Counted from the first letter of the stretch, positions 17,049-26,829 are shown. The stretch is DNA of 34,689 nucleotides from Bacteroides sp. (GCA_014802265.1 JAAVCP010000014.1:22515-57203); one strand, 5' to 3'. Numbers and translations are program-made. The notes: generated by a model not told the origin, from the letters alone.

Positions 17049-18104
17049 ATGCAAATGAACGATATTTTGAAAAAGATTCCGTGCCTATTAGGGTTCCTCT
17101 GTCTGTCACAAGGTGTATGCATAGGGGCAGACAATATTACTGATGCTCCCGGAGCCTATTTAATGGTCTATCATAAAGATGCTGACCATAGTTTGCACAT
17201 GGCACTAAGTCGTGACGGCTATTCATGGAAGGCAATCAATAATGATCAGCCGGTGGTGAGTGGGGATACTATAGCCCAACAGCATGGGATTCGGGATCCT
17301 CATATTTACCGTGGTGCCGATGGCACCTATTATATTGCTGCCACTGACCTTCATATATTTGGACAGCGCGAAGGTTATCGCGATACGGAGTGGGAACGCG
17401 ACGGTGAGCTTTATGGTTGGGGTAACAACAGGGGATTAGTACTTATGAAATCGAATGATCTCATTAATTGGACTCATACCGTATTTCGTATTGACGAGGC
17501 ATTTCCGGAAAATTTTGGTGACATAGGTTGCGCGTGGGCACCGGAAACAATCTATGATCCGGAAGAAGGAAAGTTGATGGTTTACTTTACGATACGCCAG
17601 ACCGGGAAAGGAAAGACCAAGCTATACTATTCATACGCTAATGATGATTTCACGCAGCTTGTGACCGAGCCTAAGTTGCTCTTTGAGTATCCTGATGAAA
17701 ATATTCAGGTGCTTGATGCTGATATTATTCCCACAGGTGACCGCCGTTATTGCATGACATATTGTGCCCAGGAGAATCCCGGAGGTATAAAAATGGCTCT
17801 GTCAGACCATATAAACCGAGGTTACCAATATCAGCCGGAGCAGATAGATGCTGAGAAAGGCTCATGTGAAGCTCCTACTATTTATAAGATAATAGGTGAA
17901 GATAAATGGGTGTTGATGTATGATATTTTCTCTATCAGACCACATAATTTTGGTTTCATGGAGACAACTGATTTCAAAACTTTCCGTCCTTTGGGGCACT
18001 TTGGCGACGGCGAAACGAAGCGCGAAGGGTTTTCAGAACAGAAGCATGGAGCCGTTACTCACATAACTGAAGAGGAAGCTCGTAGGTTAGAAGAATATTT
18101 TTAA
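17049..18104 (+). CDS. GH43-like glycoside hydrolase, secreted
   Basis: 351 residues with a signal peptide (hydrophobic CLLGFLCLSQGVCIGA). The remainder is a single five-bladed propeller of the GH43/GH117-like clan: general-base candidate Asp in HGIRDPHIYRGADGTYY, second acidic residue in VLDADIIP, general-acid candidate Glu in SCEAPTIYK, and WAPETIYDPEEGK in blade 2. GH43 enzymes cleave arabinose or xylose side chains or backbones of plant polysaccharides; substrate cannot be told here. It is compact with no added carbohydrate-binding module and has no SusC/SusD pair next to it, so it is not in a standard polysaccharide utilization locus. ATG at 17049 or the in-frame ATG at 17055 could start it; the difference is two residues. 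A hairpin after the stop ends the unit. Confidence 0.8.
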   Translation: MQMNDILKKIPCLLGFLCLSQGVCIGADNITDAPGAYLMVYHKDADHSLHMALSRDGYSWKAINNDQPVVSGDTIAQQHGIRDPHIYRGADGTYYIAATDLHIFGQREGYRDTEWERDGELYGWGNNRGLVLMKSNDLINWTHTVFRIDEAFPENFGDIGCAWAPETIYDPEEGKLMVYFTIRQTGKGKTKLYYSYANDDFTQLVTEPKLLFEYPDENIQVLDADIIPTGDRRYCMTYCAQENPGGIKMALSDHINRGYQYQPEQIDAEKGSCEAPTIYKIIGEDKWVLMYDIFSIRPHNFGFMETTDFKTFRPLGHFGDGETKREGFSEQKHGAVTHITEEEARRLEEYF

Positions 18105-18249
18105 TAGCCATCCCCTAACTGCTTGAAAACATTATATTTGTGGTGCGTATTTTTTTAACATATTGTGTAAAAATACGCATCACAGTAAGTAAAATGTAAA
18201 TACATGCGAATTGTAATGTAGGCTGGCAGTATGTGGAAGAGTATGATAA

Positions 18250-18294
18250 AAGGGAGGGTGTATTAAAATTCCGAATTTTAATACACCCTCCCTT
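18250..18294. terminator. Bidirectional terminator hairpin, 21-bp perfect stem
   Basis: Arms at 18250-18270 and 18274-18294 are perfect reverse complements (AGGGAGGGTGTATTAAAATT with its complement) around a 3-nt loop (CCG). It lies between convergent genes, the GH43-like gene (+) and the 1501-aa gene (-), so it can serve both. The rest of the 18105-18337 gap shows nothing else. Confidence 0.75.
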
Positions 18295-18337
18295 ACTGGG
18301 ATATAATTTAATTAGTGGTAAATTACGGTGACGGGGA

Positions 18338-21300
18338 TCAGTCAGCGAGAAGCTTTGCTGAGGTGTCGCCTACGGTGACGATATACAGACCCTTTGTAAC
18401 CGGGAGAGTGATTGTGCCGTTGGCTGTCCCGTTGAAGAGAACCTTGCCATCAAGAGCCACAATACTTACCTCATAACCGTCAGCACCTTCTATCGTGATT
18501 ATGCCGCTCTTAGCACTCATGTTTACTCCGAGTGATCCGATTGTAGCAACTGAGGTAGTAATAATCTTCTCACAAGGAGCAGACTCACCAACCGAGTAGA
18601 TAGCAGTCACCTTGTAGGAAACCTGTCCTGAAGGAGCGGCTTCGCTGTAGGTGAGTGTGTTGGCATCTACGGTTGCAATAAGCTCATCATTACGATAGAT
18701 ATTATAACCTGTCAACTCACGTGCAGCTGCTTCGTAGGTCACATCATCAATCATCAGCATACCGCCGTAGAAAGAGTTGCAGTGAATAGCGAAATATTTT
18801 GCGCCGGAGGGAATCTCTGCAGTAACTTCTTTCCAAGATTCATTCGGATCACAAGTTATTCCGGTTGAGATGAAATCATCCGTGTTAAGACTACCCTCAG
18901 AATATAAAATCTCAAAAGAATCACCGAATATTGCTCCGACAGACTTGGTAAAAAGTGATATAGTCTGTGCATTGCCACTTAGTTCGGGAGATATAGCCCA
19001 GTCATTATTCTGTATACTGGAGGGAATAACGCAGGTTATAAACGATTCTCCGGTATGCCCTGCAAAGTCAGTATTTACTGTTACGTCATAACCTAATGAA
19101 GCGAAGTCTGCGGTGAAGAAGGCAGCTGCAGTGCCTGAGCCAGGATAGTAGTTGCTGATGATAGATAGATTATTCATACCGTCACCATCATACACTTTCC
19201 AATCACCAAACCCCTTATATAAGAACGATTCGTAACCTTCAAAACTATCAGTTACAACTGAAGAATCCTCAGGAGCTTCCCAGTTAAGTATAACTGTACC
19301 GGCTGCCTCATCTGCTGTCAGATTATAGGCACTTTCAAGCATTGGTGTGGCTACTTTTATAGTGCCTTCTGAAGTGTTATCCTCAGTCATAAAATCTGTC
19401 TGTTCAACAAGTTGGGCTTTAACTTCGCAGGTTTCAGGAGAAAGCACTGATACCGGGTATTTGCATGTGAGAGTAGTGCGGTCAAATGACTGGAGAGTAA
19501 TACCATCAAGTGTAGTGTGGAGGGCTTCGTTTACATAAATCTCTACCTTATAGGTCTGCTCCATGCTTGTTCCTACATTGTGAACATTTACATCTACACG
19601 AGCTTCTTCTCCTGCAGTGGTACGGTTTTGTGGTGCAACTGCTATTGCAAGATTATGTTCAGGTACATCGCGGACATTGATGTCGTCAATGTATATGAAA
19701 TCGTAATCCTCGTCGTTTATGGTTACTTCAAAGAGAAGATTGAAATAGGCTGCATCAACAAACTTACTGAAATCTACCATACATGTACGCCATCCTTCGG
19801 GACCATCAAGCGTTATAAATGGAATGTTGAGTACCTGTTCTGGACTGCCTCCTTCGCTACAAACAGAGAGGGCAAGAGTATTGTCAATTCCTGGAATACC
19901 ATAGAATGAGAATACCACTTTGGGATTTTCCACATCTTTTATTGTGAACTTACCAGAACGAAGTGCGCCGGTAGCATTATAGTCGTCAGCTCTTACTCCA
20001 ATCAGGAAGTTATCACCATCATAAGACATGCCTGAATACATTCCCCAGCTTACTGTTTCACCTTCCGGTCTCCAGATCCCTTCAAGGTTCGCAAAACCTT
20101 CCATAAATGGTACTGTATATGGATCACCCAGTGTTACTACAGGTGCTTCGGTAGTCTCACTTTCTCCAAGGTCATTTACTGCGCTAACAAATAGGAAAAG
20201 AAATGATTGCGCACCATTATTGCGAAGACTGGTAACAATATAGGAAGTGCCCTCAACATTGGAAGCAATCTCTTTAAGTGAGCCGTCATTATAATAATAT
20301 ATGTTATAACTAACTTCATCAAGATCAATGATACCACCATTTACTCCAATAGTATCTTCTTCCCAATTAAGGGTCACGGAACCGTCAAGGTTATCCTTTA
20401 CAGTTACCTCTATGGGTGCTGTAGGAAGATCAATGCCGACATAAACGCTTACAGAAGCAGTATCACCTTCTCCAAACTCATTCCAAGCGGTCACACTGTA
20501 AGTCAGTTTGCCATTCATGGCATCTTCATCAGTGAAAGAGTATTCTTTACCTGGTAATACATCTGTAAGTTCAGCTATAGGTTCTTTTGTGCCCTCACGA
20601 TATAATGTTACTTTTGAGATGGTGTCAAGTTCTGTGCCACCAACAGTAGTAGATGGTGTGGTAAAGTTGATTGTAGCCGTCAGATCTCCGTTCTTGCCAG
20701 ATGTGGCAGTAACATTATTTACGGCGGCAGGAACTTTCACTGACAGACCTTGTTCTACAGAAACTTCATGAATAACCAGTGATGACTGGTTACGGGGAGA
20801 TAAAGCATGGAAGCCAATATGATACCCACCTGTTTTTTTACATTCATATACGAGTCGCATTAAGTCTGAGCCATAAAAGCTTATTTCCTGCACTGCGTAT
20901 TTATCAAGGATTGTTTCATAATCAGCTGTGTCATAGCCTTCACCTACACCAATACTAAGATATTCCTCGTAGGTACTATCTATACGAGATGCTTTAAATT
21001 CAATGATATAGGTGTTCCCTTCTTCAAAAGCTAAAGTGGGAGTTAGAGCCCATGCGTCTCCGTCAATATATGGTGAGGCAGTATACCACATAACTCCTTC
21101 TACACCCCAATCTGTTGCCATTTCCCAACCTTTGTCATGATTGTTGAGCATATAGAAGTCATAGTCGGCATCACTGTCTTCGAAATCCTGATAATAGGGG
21201 AGAGTACGTGGGCTGCCACCATAAACAGGTGTGGTTTTTATTCCCTGGAAATATCGTTCATCTCTTACAGGCACTACATTATAGACAAATGCTCCATTAG

Positions 21301-22843
21301 GTGCTTCTGCGATATTATCCGTATAAGTGTTATCGGTGACCCCTTCTGCCACCATTGTAGGACCTGGGAAACGGAACAATGTATAAGTTATACCATCGAA
21401 ATCAGCATAGCCGCCATTGGCGCCTCCTGCTTCCCATGTGATGGTGACGTTATCTCCGTCAGCTTTTGCATAAGCCTTAGTGGTAGCTGGAGTGTCCTCA
21501 CCGCCCCAAGACTCGATTGCGTTACGCTCGCCTTCACCGGCTTCGTTGGAAAGCACGACAACATATTTTGTGCGTCCTTCTGTTGCTGTCACGTCAGTAG
21601 AAACCTTTTCTCCCGGTGTTGCAGTGCCGGACACGGCAGGTGTCTCGCTATCGTTGACGTATACTGAATAGTTTACATCGCCTGACATCGCATTGCCACC
21701 AAAAGTTACTTCCGGTATTGTAAACGTAACTACTCCGTTCATTGAAGCATCGGAATATGTAGCGGTAAGGTCAGTAATTGTGCCGGGTGCATCCTCTTCA
21801 GGATCATAAACCACGTGAAGCACTGTATATTCTTCAGCCTCCGGAAGATATCCTACGAGCTTGGTGGAAGCATCTGTTAAGTTTACCTCACAGAGTCTAC
21901 CATACATTTCTCCATTATCAGGATCACCTTCTGATGCTACCAGATAGAGCTTACCTGTACGTGGATCAAAAGTCATACTTTGCAGTGCAGAGTAGAATTC
22001 AAAATCAATTGAACCGATCTTTTCAGCTGTGGCAGAATCAAGATTTACTTTAAAGAAGTTTGAATTCTGATCGAGTACATATCCTGTACCATCGTTATTT
22101 ATGGCAAAAGCAGATATGCTGCCACAAGTTGGGAACAAGTCCCCCACTTCGTAACAAGTAAAGTTATCATAATCAACTGTGACAAGCATGGTCTTCCCAC
22201 CTTCTCCATAGCTTATGCCATAGACCTTGTCAGATGTGGGATCCAAGCAAACATCTGCTAATACAAGATCAGATTTATTTGTTTTAGGCTCATCGATTAG
22301 CTGCCATGTGTCAGTATCCCATTCATAGTAACGCCAATTGTAGTCGGGGTCGTTTCCCATAGGAACCTCAATGCTTGACGAGCCACGTAGGCGGTTGCCT
22401 ATATAGGCTCCTCCACCATTTATGCAACTTTCAAGTTTTTTATATAGTTTTCGATGTAGTCCGTCTTTTTGTGAAAAAGTATAGAATCCGTAGGGCAGTC
22501 GAATTTTGCCATCCACGTTGCTGTATTGAAGAAATCCTGTGAAGCGCATATTGGAGGGAAGTTCAACTTCAGGCTTGGTAGAAAGTTTTTTCACCCCCTT
22601 GCGCATTCTTGAAATCTGTTCTTCCGGCATGGGAAGTTTTACGCCGGCGTTTTTCCAAGTTTGAAGGAGATGGCGACCGAATTCGGTTTCCTCTCTTTCT
22701 GCCGGTCCAGTCTCGCCAATTCCAGTGAGGCGTGACACTTCATTTGCCAACTTGTGCATCATGGCTTCCCCAGCTGAGGAGAAGAAAGGAGTGACTGCCA
22801 GAAGGGCTGCTCCGCATGTGCCTAATAGTAATGATCGTCTCAT
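18338..22843 (-). CDS. Large multidomain secreted protein (propeller-like, FN3, choice-of-anchor-J) with sorting-type C-terminus
   Basis: 1501 residues. Signal peptide MRRSLLLGTCGAALLAVTPF then a charged spacer; about 100-350 propeller-like strands (KVYGISYGEGGKTML, AFAINNDGTGYVLD, KLYLVASEGDPDNG); FN3 domains at about 355-450, 450-545, 705-800 and 805-900; jelly-roll choice-of-anchor-J-like modules at about 548-700 (YYQDFEDSDADYD), 911-1060 (FMEGFANLEG) and 1196-1375 (DSFEGYESF); a CARDB-like module at about 1070-1165; and a terminal domain from about 1437 (EVSIVALDGKVLFNG...LYIVTVG) typical of type IX sorting domains. Such proteins are exported and attached to, or released from, the cell surface and often act as adhesins or carriers. 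It shares its architecture with the 1013-aa gene at 28818-31859. Ligand unknown. Divergent from the regulator gene at 23060. Confidence 0.85.
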   Translation of the reverse strand: MRRSLLLGTCGAALLAVTPFFSSAGEAMMHKLANEVSRLTGIGETGPAEREETEFGRHLLQTWKNAGVKLPMPEEQISRMRKGVKKLSTKPEVELPSNMRFTGFLQYSNVDGKIRLPYGFYTFSQKDGLHRKLYKKLESCINGGGAYIGNRLRGSSSIEVPMGNDPDYNWRYYEWDTDTWQLIDEPKTNKSDLVLADVCLDPTSDKVYGISYGEGGKTMLVTVDYDNFTCYEVGDLFPTCGSISAFAINNDGTGYVLDQNSNFFKVNLDSATAEKIGSIDFEFYSALQSMTFDPRTGKLYLVASEGDPDNGEMYGRLCEVNLTDASTKLVGYLPEAEEYTVLHVVYDPEEDAPGTITDLTATYSDASMNGVVTFTIPEVTFGGNAMSGDVNYSVYVNDSETPAVSGTATPGEKVSTDVTATEGRTKYVVVLSNEAGEGERNAIESWGGEDTPATTKAYAKADGDNVTITWEAGGANGGYADFDGITYTLFRFPGPTMVAEGVTDNTYTDNIAEAPNGAFVYNVVPVRDERYFQGIKTTPVYGGSPRTLPYYQDFEDSDADYDFYMLNNHDKGWEMATDWGVEGVMWYTASPYIDGDAWALTPTLAFEEGNTYIIEFKASRIDSTYEEYLSIGVGEGYDTADYETILDKYAVQEISFYGSDLMRLVYECKKTGGYHIGFHALSPRNQSSLVIHEVSVEQGLSVKVPAAVNNVTATSGKNGDLTATINFTTPSTTVGGTELDTISKVTLYREGTKEPIAELTDVLPGKEYSFTDEDAMNGKLTYSVTAWNEFGEGDTASVSVYVGIDLPTAPIEVTVKDNLDGSVTLNWEEDTIGVNGGIIDLDEVSYNIYYYNDGSLKEIASNVEGTSYIVTSLRNNGAQSFLFLFVSAVNDLGESETTEAPVVTLGDPYTVPFMEGFANLEGIWRPEGETVSWGMYSGMSYDGDNFLIGVRADDYNATGALRSGKFTIKDVENPKVVFSFYGIPGIDNTLALSVCSEGGSPEQVLNIPFITLDGPEGWRTCMVDFSKFVDAAYFNLLFEVTINDEDYDFIYIDDINVRDVPEHNLAIAVAPQNRTTAGEEARVDVNVHNVGTSMEQTYKVEIYVNEALHTTLDGITLQSFDRTTLTCKYPVSVLSPETCEVKAQLVEQTDFMTEDNTSEGTIKVATPMLESAYNLTADEAAGTVILNWEAPEDSSVVTDSFEGYESFLYKGFGDWKVYDGDGMNNLSIISNYYPGSGTAAAFFTADFASLGYDVTVNTDFAGHTGESFITCVIPSSIQNNDWAISPELSGNAQTISLFTKSVGAIFGDSFEILYSEGSLNTDDFISTGITCDPNESWKEVTAEIPSGAKYFAIHCNSFYGGMLMIDDVTYEAAARELTGYNIYRNDELIATVDANTLTYSEAAPSGQVSYKVTAIYSVGESAPCEKIITTSVATIGSLGVNMSAKSGIITIEGADGYEVSIVALDGKVLFNGTANGTITLPVTKGLYIVTVGDTSAKLLAD

Positions 22844-22873
22844 AAACTAATAATTTAAAAATTTTTTATGTTG

Positions 22874-22881
22874 CAAATTTA
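22874..22881 (-). promoter_or_regulatory. Possible -7 element of the 1501-aa gene
   Basis: Minus-strand TAAATTTG, about 30 nt before the start codon, fits TAnnTTTG. No matching -33 element was found, which would suit an activator-dependent promoter. Confidence 0.4.
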
Positions 22882-22933
22882 AGATATGAATATTGTTTTT
22901 TTGTTATTATTTTGGTTCGGGTTTGTATTGAAT

Positions 22934-22979
22934 CGTGTTTTTTAACGTGATTTTGTTGTTTAAAGCGTGTTTTTTTACA
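22934..22979. promoter_or_regulatory. Candidate operator: two direct repeats of CGTGTTTTTT
   Basis: CGTGTTTTTTAACG at 22934-22947 and CGTGTTTTTTTACA at 22966-22979 are 32 bp apart, about three helical turns, in the divergent region between the 1501-aa gene and the transmembrane regulator. A third copy occurs at 24883-24896. Inference from repetition; the T-rich content makes chance possible. Confidence 0.4.
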
Positions 22980-23059
22980 ATAAATGATACTCTTCAGGGT
23001 TAAAATAATATAAGACTAACCTGAATGTTAAATGCACCCATTAGATGGGCTGATAGGAT

Positions 23060-24841
23060 ATGGTATTTAAACAAGGCAATAAAATTTTTGAAAAATTGAT
23101 TGATGGCATTTCATCTATATGGGTAAAAATGTCGTTTTTAATAGTGTGCGTATTATTGATTGTCGTGTCATTACGCACCCGTGCCGATGTGGTCAATGAA
23201 AAAGATTTTACCCTTGGCAAAGAGGAACAGATGAGTAAAGCCCACAAACTGCTTGCCGCTGACAGTATTGATGCTGCCTTTGTCTTGCTAAATATGGTAG
23301 TGGGCGATGTGGAAGCAAAAAAGAAGATAAGTCATACTGAAGCGGAGGCAATCGCTGATGCCTATTTGATGCTTGGGGAGATACATTCCGGTCAGAAATA
23401 TGGTGCATATTCAAAGTATAATGATTATGGTAAAGCATATTCCTCGTATAAAAAAGCTGTTGAAATTTCTGAACGCTATGAGCTTAAATCTCGTCTTGCA
23501 AAGGCATTACTGGGTTTAGCGGTGAAATATGAAGTTCAACTTTCTTCTTATCCTGACCCGGTATTAACAGACACTTTGTTGCTAACCCTTAAACGAAGCG
23601 TGGTGCTTTCCGCTGAGTCGGAATCTTGGGAAACTTTAGATATGGCAATGAAAAATCTTGCTTCGGAAGCATTCTCCCGTGGGAGAGAAAAAGAGATAGC
23701 TGATGAATTAAAAAACTATTATACCATACCTCTTTCAAAAGGTAATCAAAATCATAACCGAGAGTTTATTAAAGCTTTCTGTCAAGCTATGCAGGCTTTT
23801 GCAGATGATGACATAGAAGATGCTCTCCGTCACACGGAAACTATGGAGAAGTATGCCGTGAATATGCCCGTAAGAAAAATAGATACATACTCTATGCGGG
23901 CAGAAATTCTGTTTAGTAAACGACTATTGAAGGAAGTAATGGTTTGTATGGATTCCGTAAGTAGTGCTGCCAGAGAGGTTAAAGAGCCGTGGTATGATAT
24001 GCAGATAGAGCATTCCAAAAGTAAGTTATATGCGGCAATGGGTAGGAAAGCTGACTCTGACTCATGTCTGTTTCGATATTATGACTTGAGAGAGCGTCTG
24101 TTTGAAGATAGGAGTGCGAGCCGAATTAAAGATCTTTATTTTTTGGACCGTATTGACAGCGTAACTCTTCAAATGCAGAAGATTACTCTCGAAAGGCAAC
24201 ATGTACGCACATTACTGATAATTGCTGTGGTGGTGGTGATAGTCTTCGGTATTATGCTTATTCTGCTTGTGCGTACAAATCGTAATCTTAGGGAGAGCAA
24301 GAAACGTATTTTTGAGGAATATAGCCGTAAACTTAAAGAGGAAGAAAAACCTGCGGGAGCAGTTAAAGTAAATACTTACCCGGTAGCTGACGATGAGTCA
24401 TCAGTTGATATTGAACGGGAGGAAGATGAGAAATATAAGAGTTCTCTCCTTACGGAGGAACAGAAAGATGAAGTCCTGATTAAAATAAAGTCCGTTCTTT
24501 CCAAGTCGGAGGCAGCTTTGTCGTCACGTTATCAAATTAAGGATTTGGCAACTGAGGCAGGGGAGAATGCCCGAAATATCTCTCAAGTAATAAACGAGAG
24601 ATGTGGGTGTAACTTCGCTACTTTCCTTGCCGAGCATCGCATTAATACTGCCTGTCGCCGAATCAGTGAGTCGGCATCTTACCGGAAGTTGACCATCGAG
24701 GCTATGGCTGCAAGTGTCGGAATTCAATCGCGTTCCTATTTCTCCACAACCTTTAAAAAGATTGTCGGGCTTAATCCTTCCGACTATATACGTCAGGCAG
24801 AAAAAGAATCGGGGCAGAAGCAGGAAAATGACGCGAAATAA
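23060..24841 (+). CDS. Membrane-spanning regulator: periplasmic TPR-like sensor, one TM helix, AraC-type DNA-binding domain
   Basis: 593 residues. The N-terminus has a signal-anchor (KMSFLIVCVLLIVVSL) with ATG choices at 23060 or 23129; the first leaves a 20-residue cytosolic tail. Residues about 45-370 are helical pairs of TPR type (AKALLGLAVKYEVQL, AYSSYKKAVEISERYELKSR) and should lie outside. A second hydrophobic helix at about 384-404 (LLIIAVVVVIVFGIMLILLV) leads to a cytosolic coiled coil and an AraC-type helix-turn-helix pair at about 487-585 (YQIKDLATEAGENARNISQV, IEAMAASVGIQSRSYFSTTF, KKIVGLNPSDYI). This is a one-protein signal relay common in Bacteroidetes; no kinase or receiver domain is present. 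It sits between the genes it probably controls (the 1501-aa gene and the Omp28-like gene). Inducer unknown. Confidence 0.85.
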   Translation: MVFKQGNKIFEKLIDGISSIWVKMSFLIVCVLLIVVSLRTRADVVNEKDFTLGKEEQMSKAHKLLAADSIDAAFVLLNMVVGDVEAKKKISHTEAEAIADAYLMLGEIHSGQKYGAYSKYNDYGKAYSSYKKAVEISERYELKSRLAKALLGLAVKYEVQLSSYPDPVLTDTLLLTLKRSVVLSAESESWETLDMAMKNLASEAFSRGREKEIADELKNYYTIPLSKGNQNHNREFIKAFCQAMQAFADDDIEDALRHTETMEKYAVNMPVRKIDTYSMRAEILFSKRLLKEVMVCMDSVSSAAREVKEPWYDMQIEHSKSKLYAAMGRKADSDSCLFRYYDLRERLFEDRSASRIKDLYFLDRIDSVTLQMQKITLERQHVRTLLIIAVVVVIVFGIMLILLVRTNRNLRESKKRIFEEYSRKLKEEEKPAGAVKVNTYPVADDESSVDIEREEDEKYKSSLLTEEQKDEVLIKIKSVLSKSEAALSSRYQIKDLATEAGENARNISQVINERCGCNFATFLAEHRINTACRRISESASYRKLTIEAMAASVGIQSRSYFSTTFKKIVGLNPSDYIRQAEKESGQKQENDAK

Positions 24842-24882
24842 TGTAAAATAATGCGTAAAGCACATGAAATTAGGTGCTGAAA

Positions 24883-24946
24883 CGTGTTTTTGAACACATT
24901 GGGGGTGCATGTGTTATGAAACATTGGTTGATGATGTTTATCTTTG
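24883..24946 (+). promoter_or_regulatory. Control region of the Omp28-like gene: motif copy, dyad and -7 element
   Basis: Third copy of the CGTGTTTTT motif at 24883-24896; a dyad AACACAT (24893-24899) / ATGTGTT (24909-24915) with 9-nt spacer; and TATCTTTG at 24939-24946 as -7 element. No proper -33 element is seen, which fits an activator-dependent promoter. Confidence 0.4.
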
Positions 24947-24974
24947 CGTCATAATTAATCAAACACATCCGATT

Positions 24975-26700
24975 ATGCGAACAAGACTACTTTTTCTGAT
25001 TATGTCGTTGGCAATGCTTTGCAATATGCGGGCAGCCAATATTGGTTATTGCTCCGGTGAGGCATCAAAATCCGGATCATTCTCTGTGGAGGGTAATACT
25101 GAGGTAAGTGGCGCAGTTTATTTGACACCCTCTTTGCTTGCGCCCTATGATGGTTGCGAGATAAGTGCACTGCGTGGGGCTCTTGCCTCTAAAGTTAATC
25201 TTGATCGTCTCACACTTTGGCTCCGTGAGAGCCTTGATGGGGACAATCTGACTGAGGCTACCGTTACTTCCTCCACTGATCCCTCTCTTGCAAAGGGATG
25301 GATTGAAGTGGCTCTTGAAATACCGGTTATTATTGATGCGTCAAAAGGTTTGTACCTTGGCATGACATATCATCAGAAAGGTGCTTCAAAAGCATTTTCA
25401 CTTATTGGAAACGGTTTCGAGAACTCCTTCTTCGTGTGTGTCGGTGATGGTGAATGGGAAGACCGTCATGGTGAAGGCATTCTGAGTATAGAGGCAGTAA
25501 CGGAAGGTGATGTCACCCCCCGAATATGATCTTGCGCTGCTTGAAGCAAGACTTGACTATTCTTCCGATCCGAATGTGAATTTCGTAACGGTGCGTGTTG
25601 CCAACAATGGAAGTAAGGAGGTGACCGGTTTCACTCTTGAATGTGCATACGCCAACAATTCGTCTGAAGTGGTGACAGAACACTTTGATATTACCCTTGT
25701 CCCCGGCGAGAAGTGTGACGTGACGTGTTCCATTTCTAAAGTCGGAGACGTATTTATGAATCCGCTTACTGTGATTTTGACAGGAATTGACGACGGCGAG
25801 GATTCATACGTTGATAATAACTCTACTGTGGCACGTGTGCCTTCTCAGAAGAAAGTGTTGGTAGAGGAATTTACTACAGAGAAATGCAGCAACTGTCCGC
25901 GTGTGGCACGTTATATGCATGAGGTGTGTGGAGAAGATGCCTATAAGGATCGTGTAATAGTCATCTGTCATCATGCCGGATACTACACTGATTGGCTCAC
26001 GCAGCCTTGCGATGAGGAGATCGGTTGGCTCTACGGTTGCAATTCCGCCCCGGCTGTAATGTATGACCGCACATCACTTCCTCGGGATGTTATGGCTGAT
26101 TGCCCTGAGACAAAAGATTTACGTACACACTTTGACCGCCAATTGGCTCTTACCCCTTCAGTGGGCATCTCTATGACTACCGCTACTGATGAGAATACAG
26201 GAGAATTGATTGTGAATGTATCACTGAAGCGTGAAAGCGCACTTGACATGACCGATCCGCGTCTTTCTGTATATCTGACAGAGGATAATATCAATCCTTT
26301 GATACAGAGCGGTGATACGGATGGCACACATATTCATCAGCATGTAATTCGTGCCTATAATTCAACCTGGGGTGATAAAATTGAATGGGACGGCTCAGAT
26401 TATAACACCACATTCCGTTTTGCAATTGACCCGACATGGAAAGCTGAAGATCTGAAGGCAGTGGCTTTTATTAATAATTATGATCCTGATAATAAGGCTA
26501 ATAATAAGATTGATAATGCTGAGTCATGCCGCATTTCGGATGACGTCAATTCTATAATGACCATAGATGCTGAAGCTACTGTAAGCAGCTACTATGATCT
26601 ATCAGGACGCTCAGTGGCTGCTGATTCCAAGGGATTTTTGTTGAAAGTGACACGTAATCCCGACGGAACAATAATCACAACTAAGATTCTGAACAGGTAA
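24975..26700 (+). pseudogene. Omp28-family secreted protein, split by a one-base frameshift in a C6 run
   Basis: Two overlapping frames, 24975-25529 and 25507-26700, are the halves of one gene. The first begins at ATG 24975 with a signal peptide (MRTRLLFLIMSLAMLC...AANIGYC) and a beta-sandwich-like domain. It ends at TGA just after a run of six C at 25516-25521. Removing one C joins EGDVTP to EYDLALLEARLDYSSDPN, giving a 574-residue product. The second half has a CARDB-like domain, then a thioredoxin-fold region with EEFTTEKCSNCPRVARYMHE (CxxC) as in Omp28-related proteins, and a C-terminal YYDLSGRSVAA sorting-type tail. Exported; the CxxC suggests redox or metal chemistry but is not proof. 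Either a real null or phase-variable allele, or a base-calling error in the C run. The reading-frame quality on both sides suggests recent loss. Confidence 0.75.
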
Positions 26701-26712
26701 ATATTCGTTTAA

Positions 26713-26771
26713 TTTTACTTACATTGCCCCTGAAGGTTTCTCAGAAACCTTCAGGGGCAATGTAAGTAAAA
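26713..26771. terminator. Terminator-like hairpin, 28-bp perfect stem
   Basis: Arms 26713-26740 and 26744-26771 are perfectly complementary (outer part TTTTACTTACATTGCCCC, inner part TGAAGGTTTC) with a TCA loop. It starts 12 bp after the Omp28-like stop and ends the upstream unit. No T-run follows on the + strand, so it may act mainly as an RNA-stabilising or processing structure. Confidence 0.65.
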
Positions 26772-26797
26772 GGTATGGTGTCGGGTAAATAGGCTGA

Positions 26798-26829
26798 TTT
26801 GGCAGACTCAATTATTATGGTTAACTTTA
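26798..26829 (+). promoter_or_regulatory. Candidate promoter of the SLC13-type permease
   Basis: TTTG at 26798-26801, 20-nt spacer, TAACTTTA at 26822-26829 (one mismatch to TAnnTTTG). Leader of about 60 nt to the ATG at 26895. Confidence 0.5.

Noticed and set aside
17049..18104. GH43-like gene as part of the cobalamin operon
   Set aside because: Opposite strand, beyond the operon's promoter, and no link to B12.
21137..21667. 176-aa plus-strand frame inside the 1501-aa gene
   Set aside because: Cys-rich, low-complexity translation opposite FN3 coding sequence with no start context; a shadow frame.
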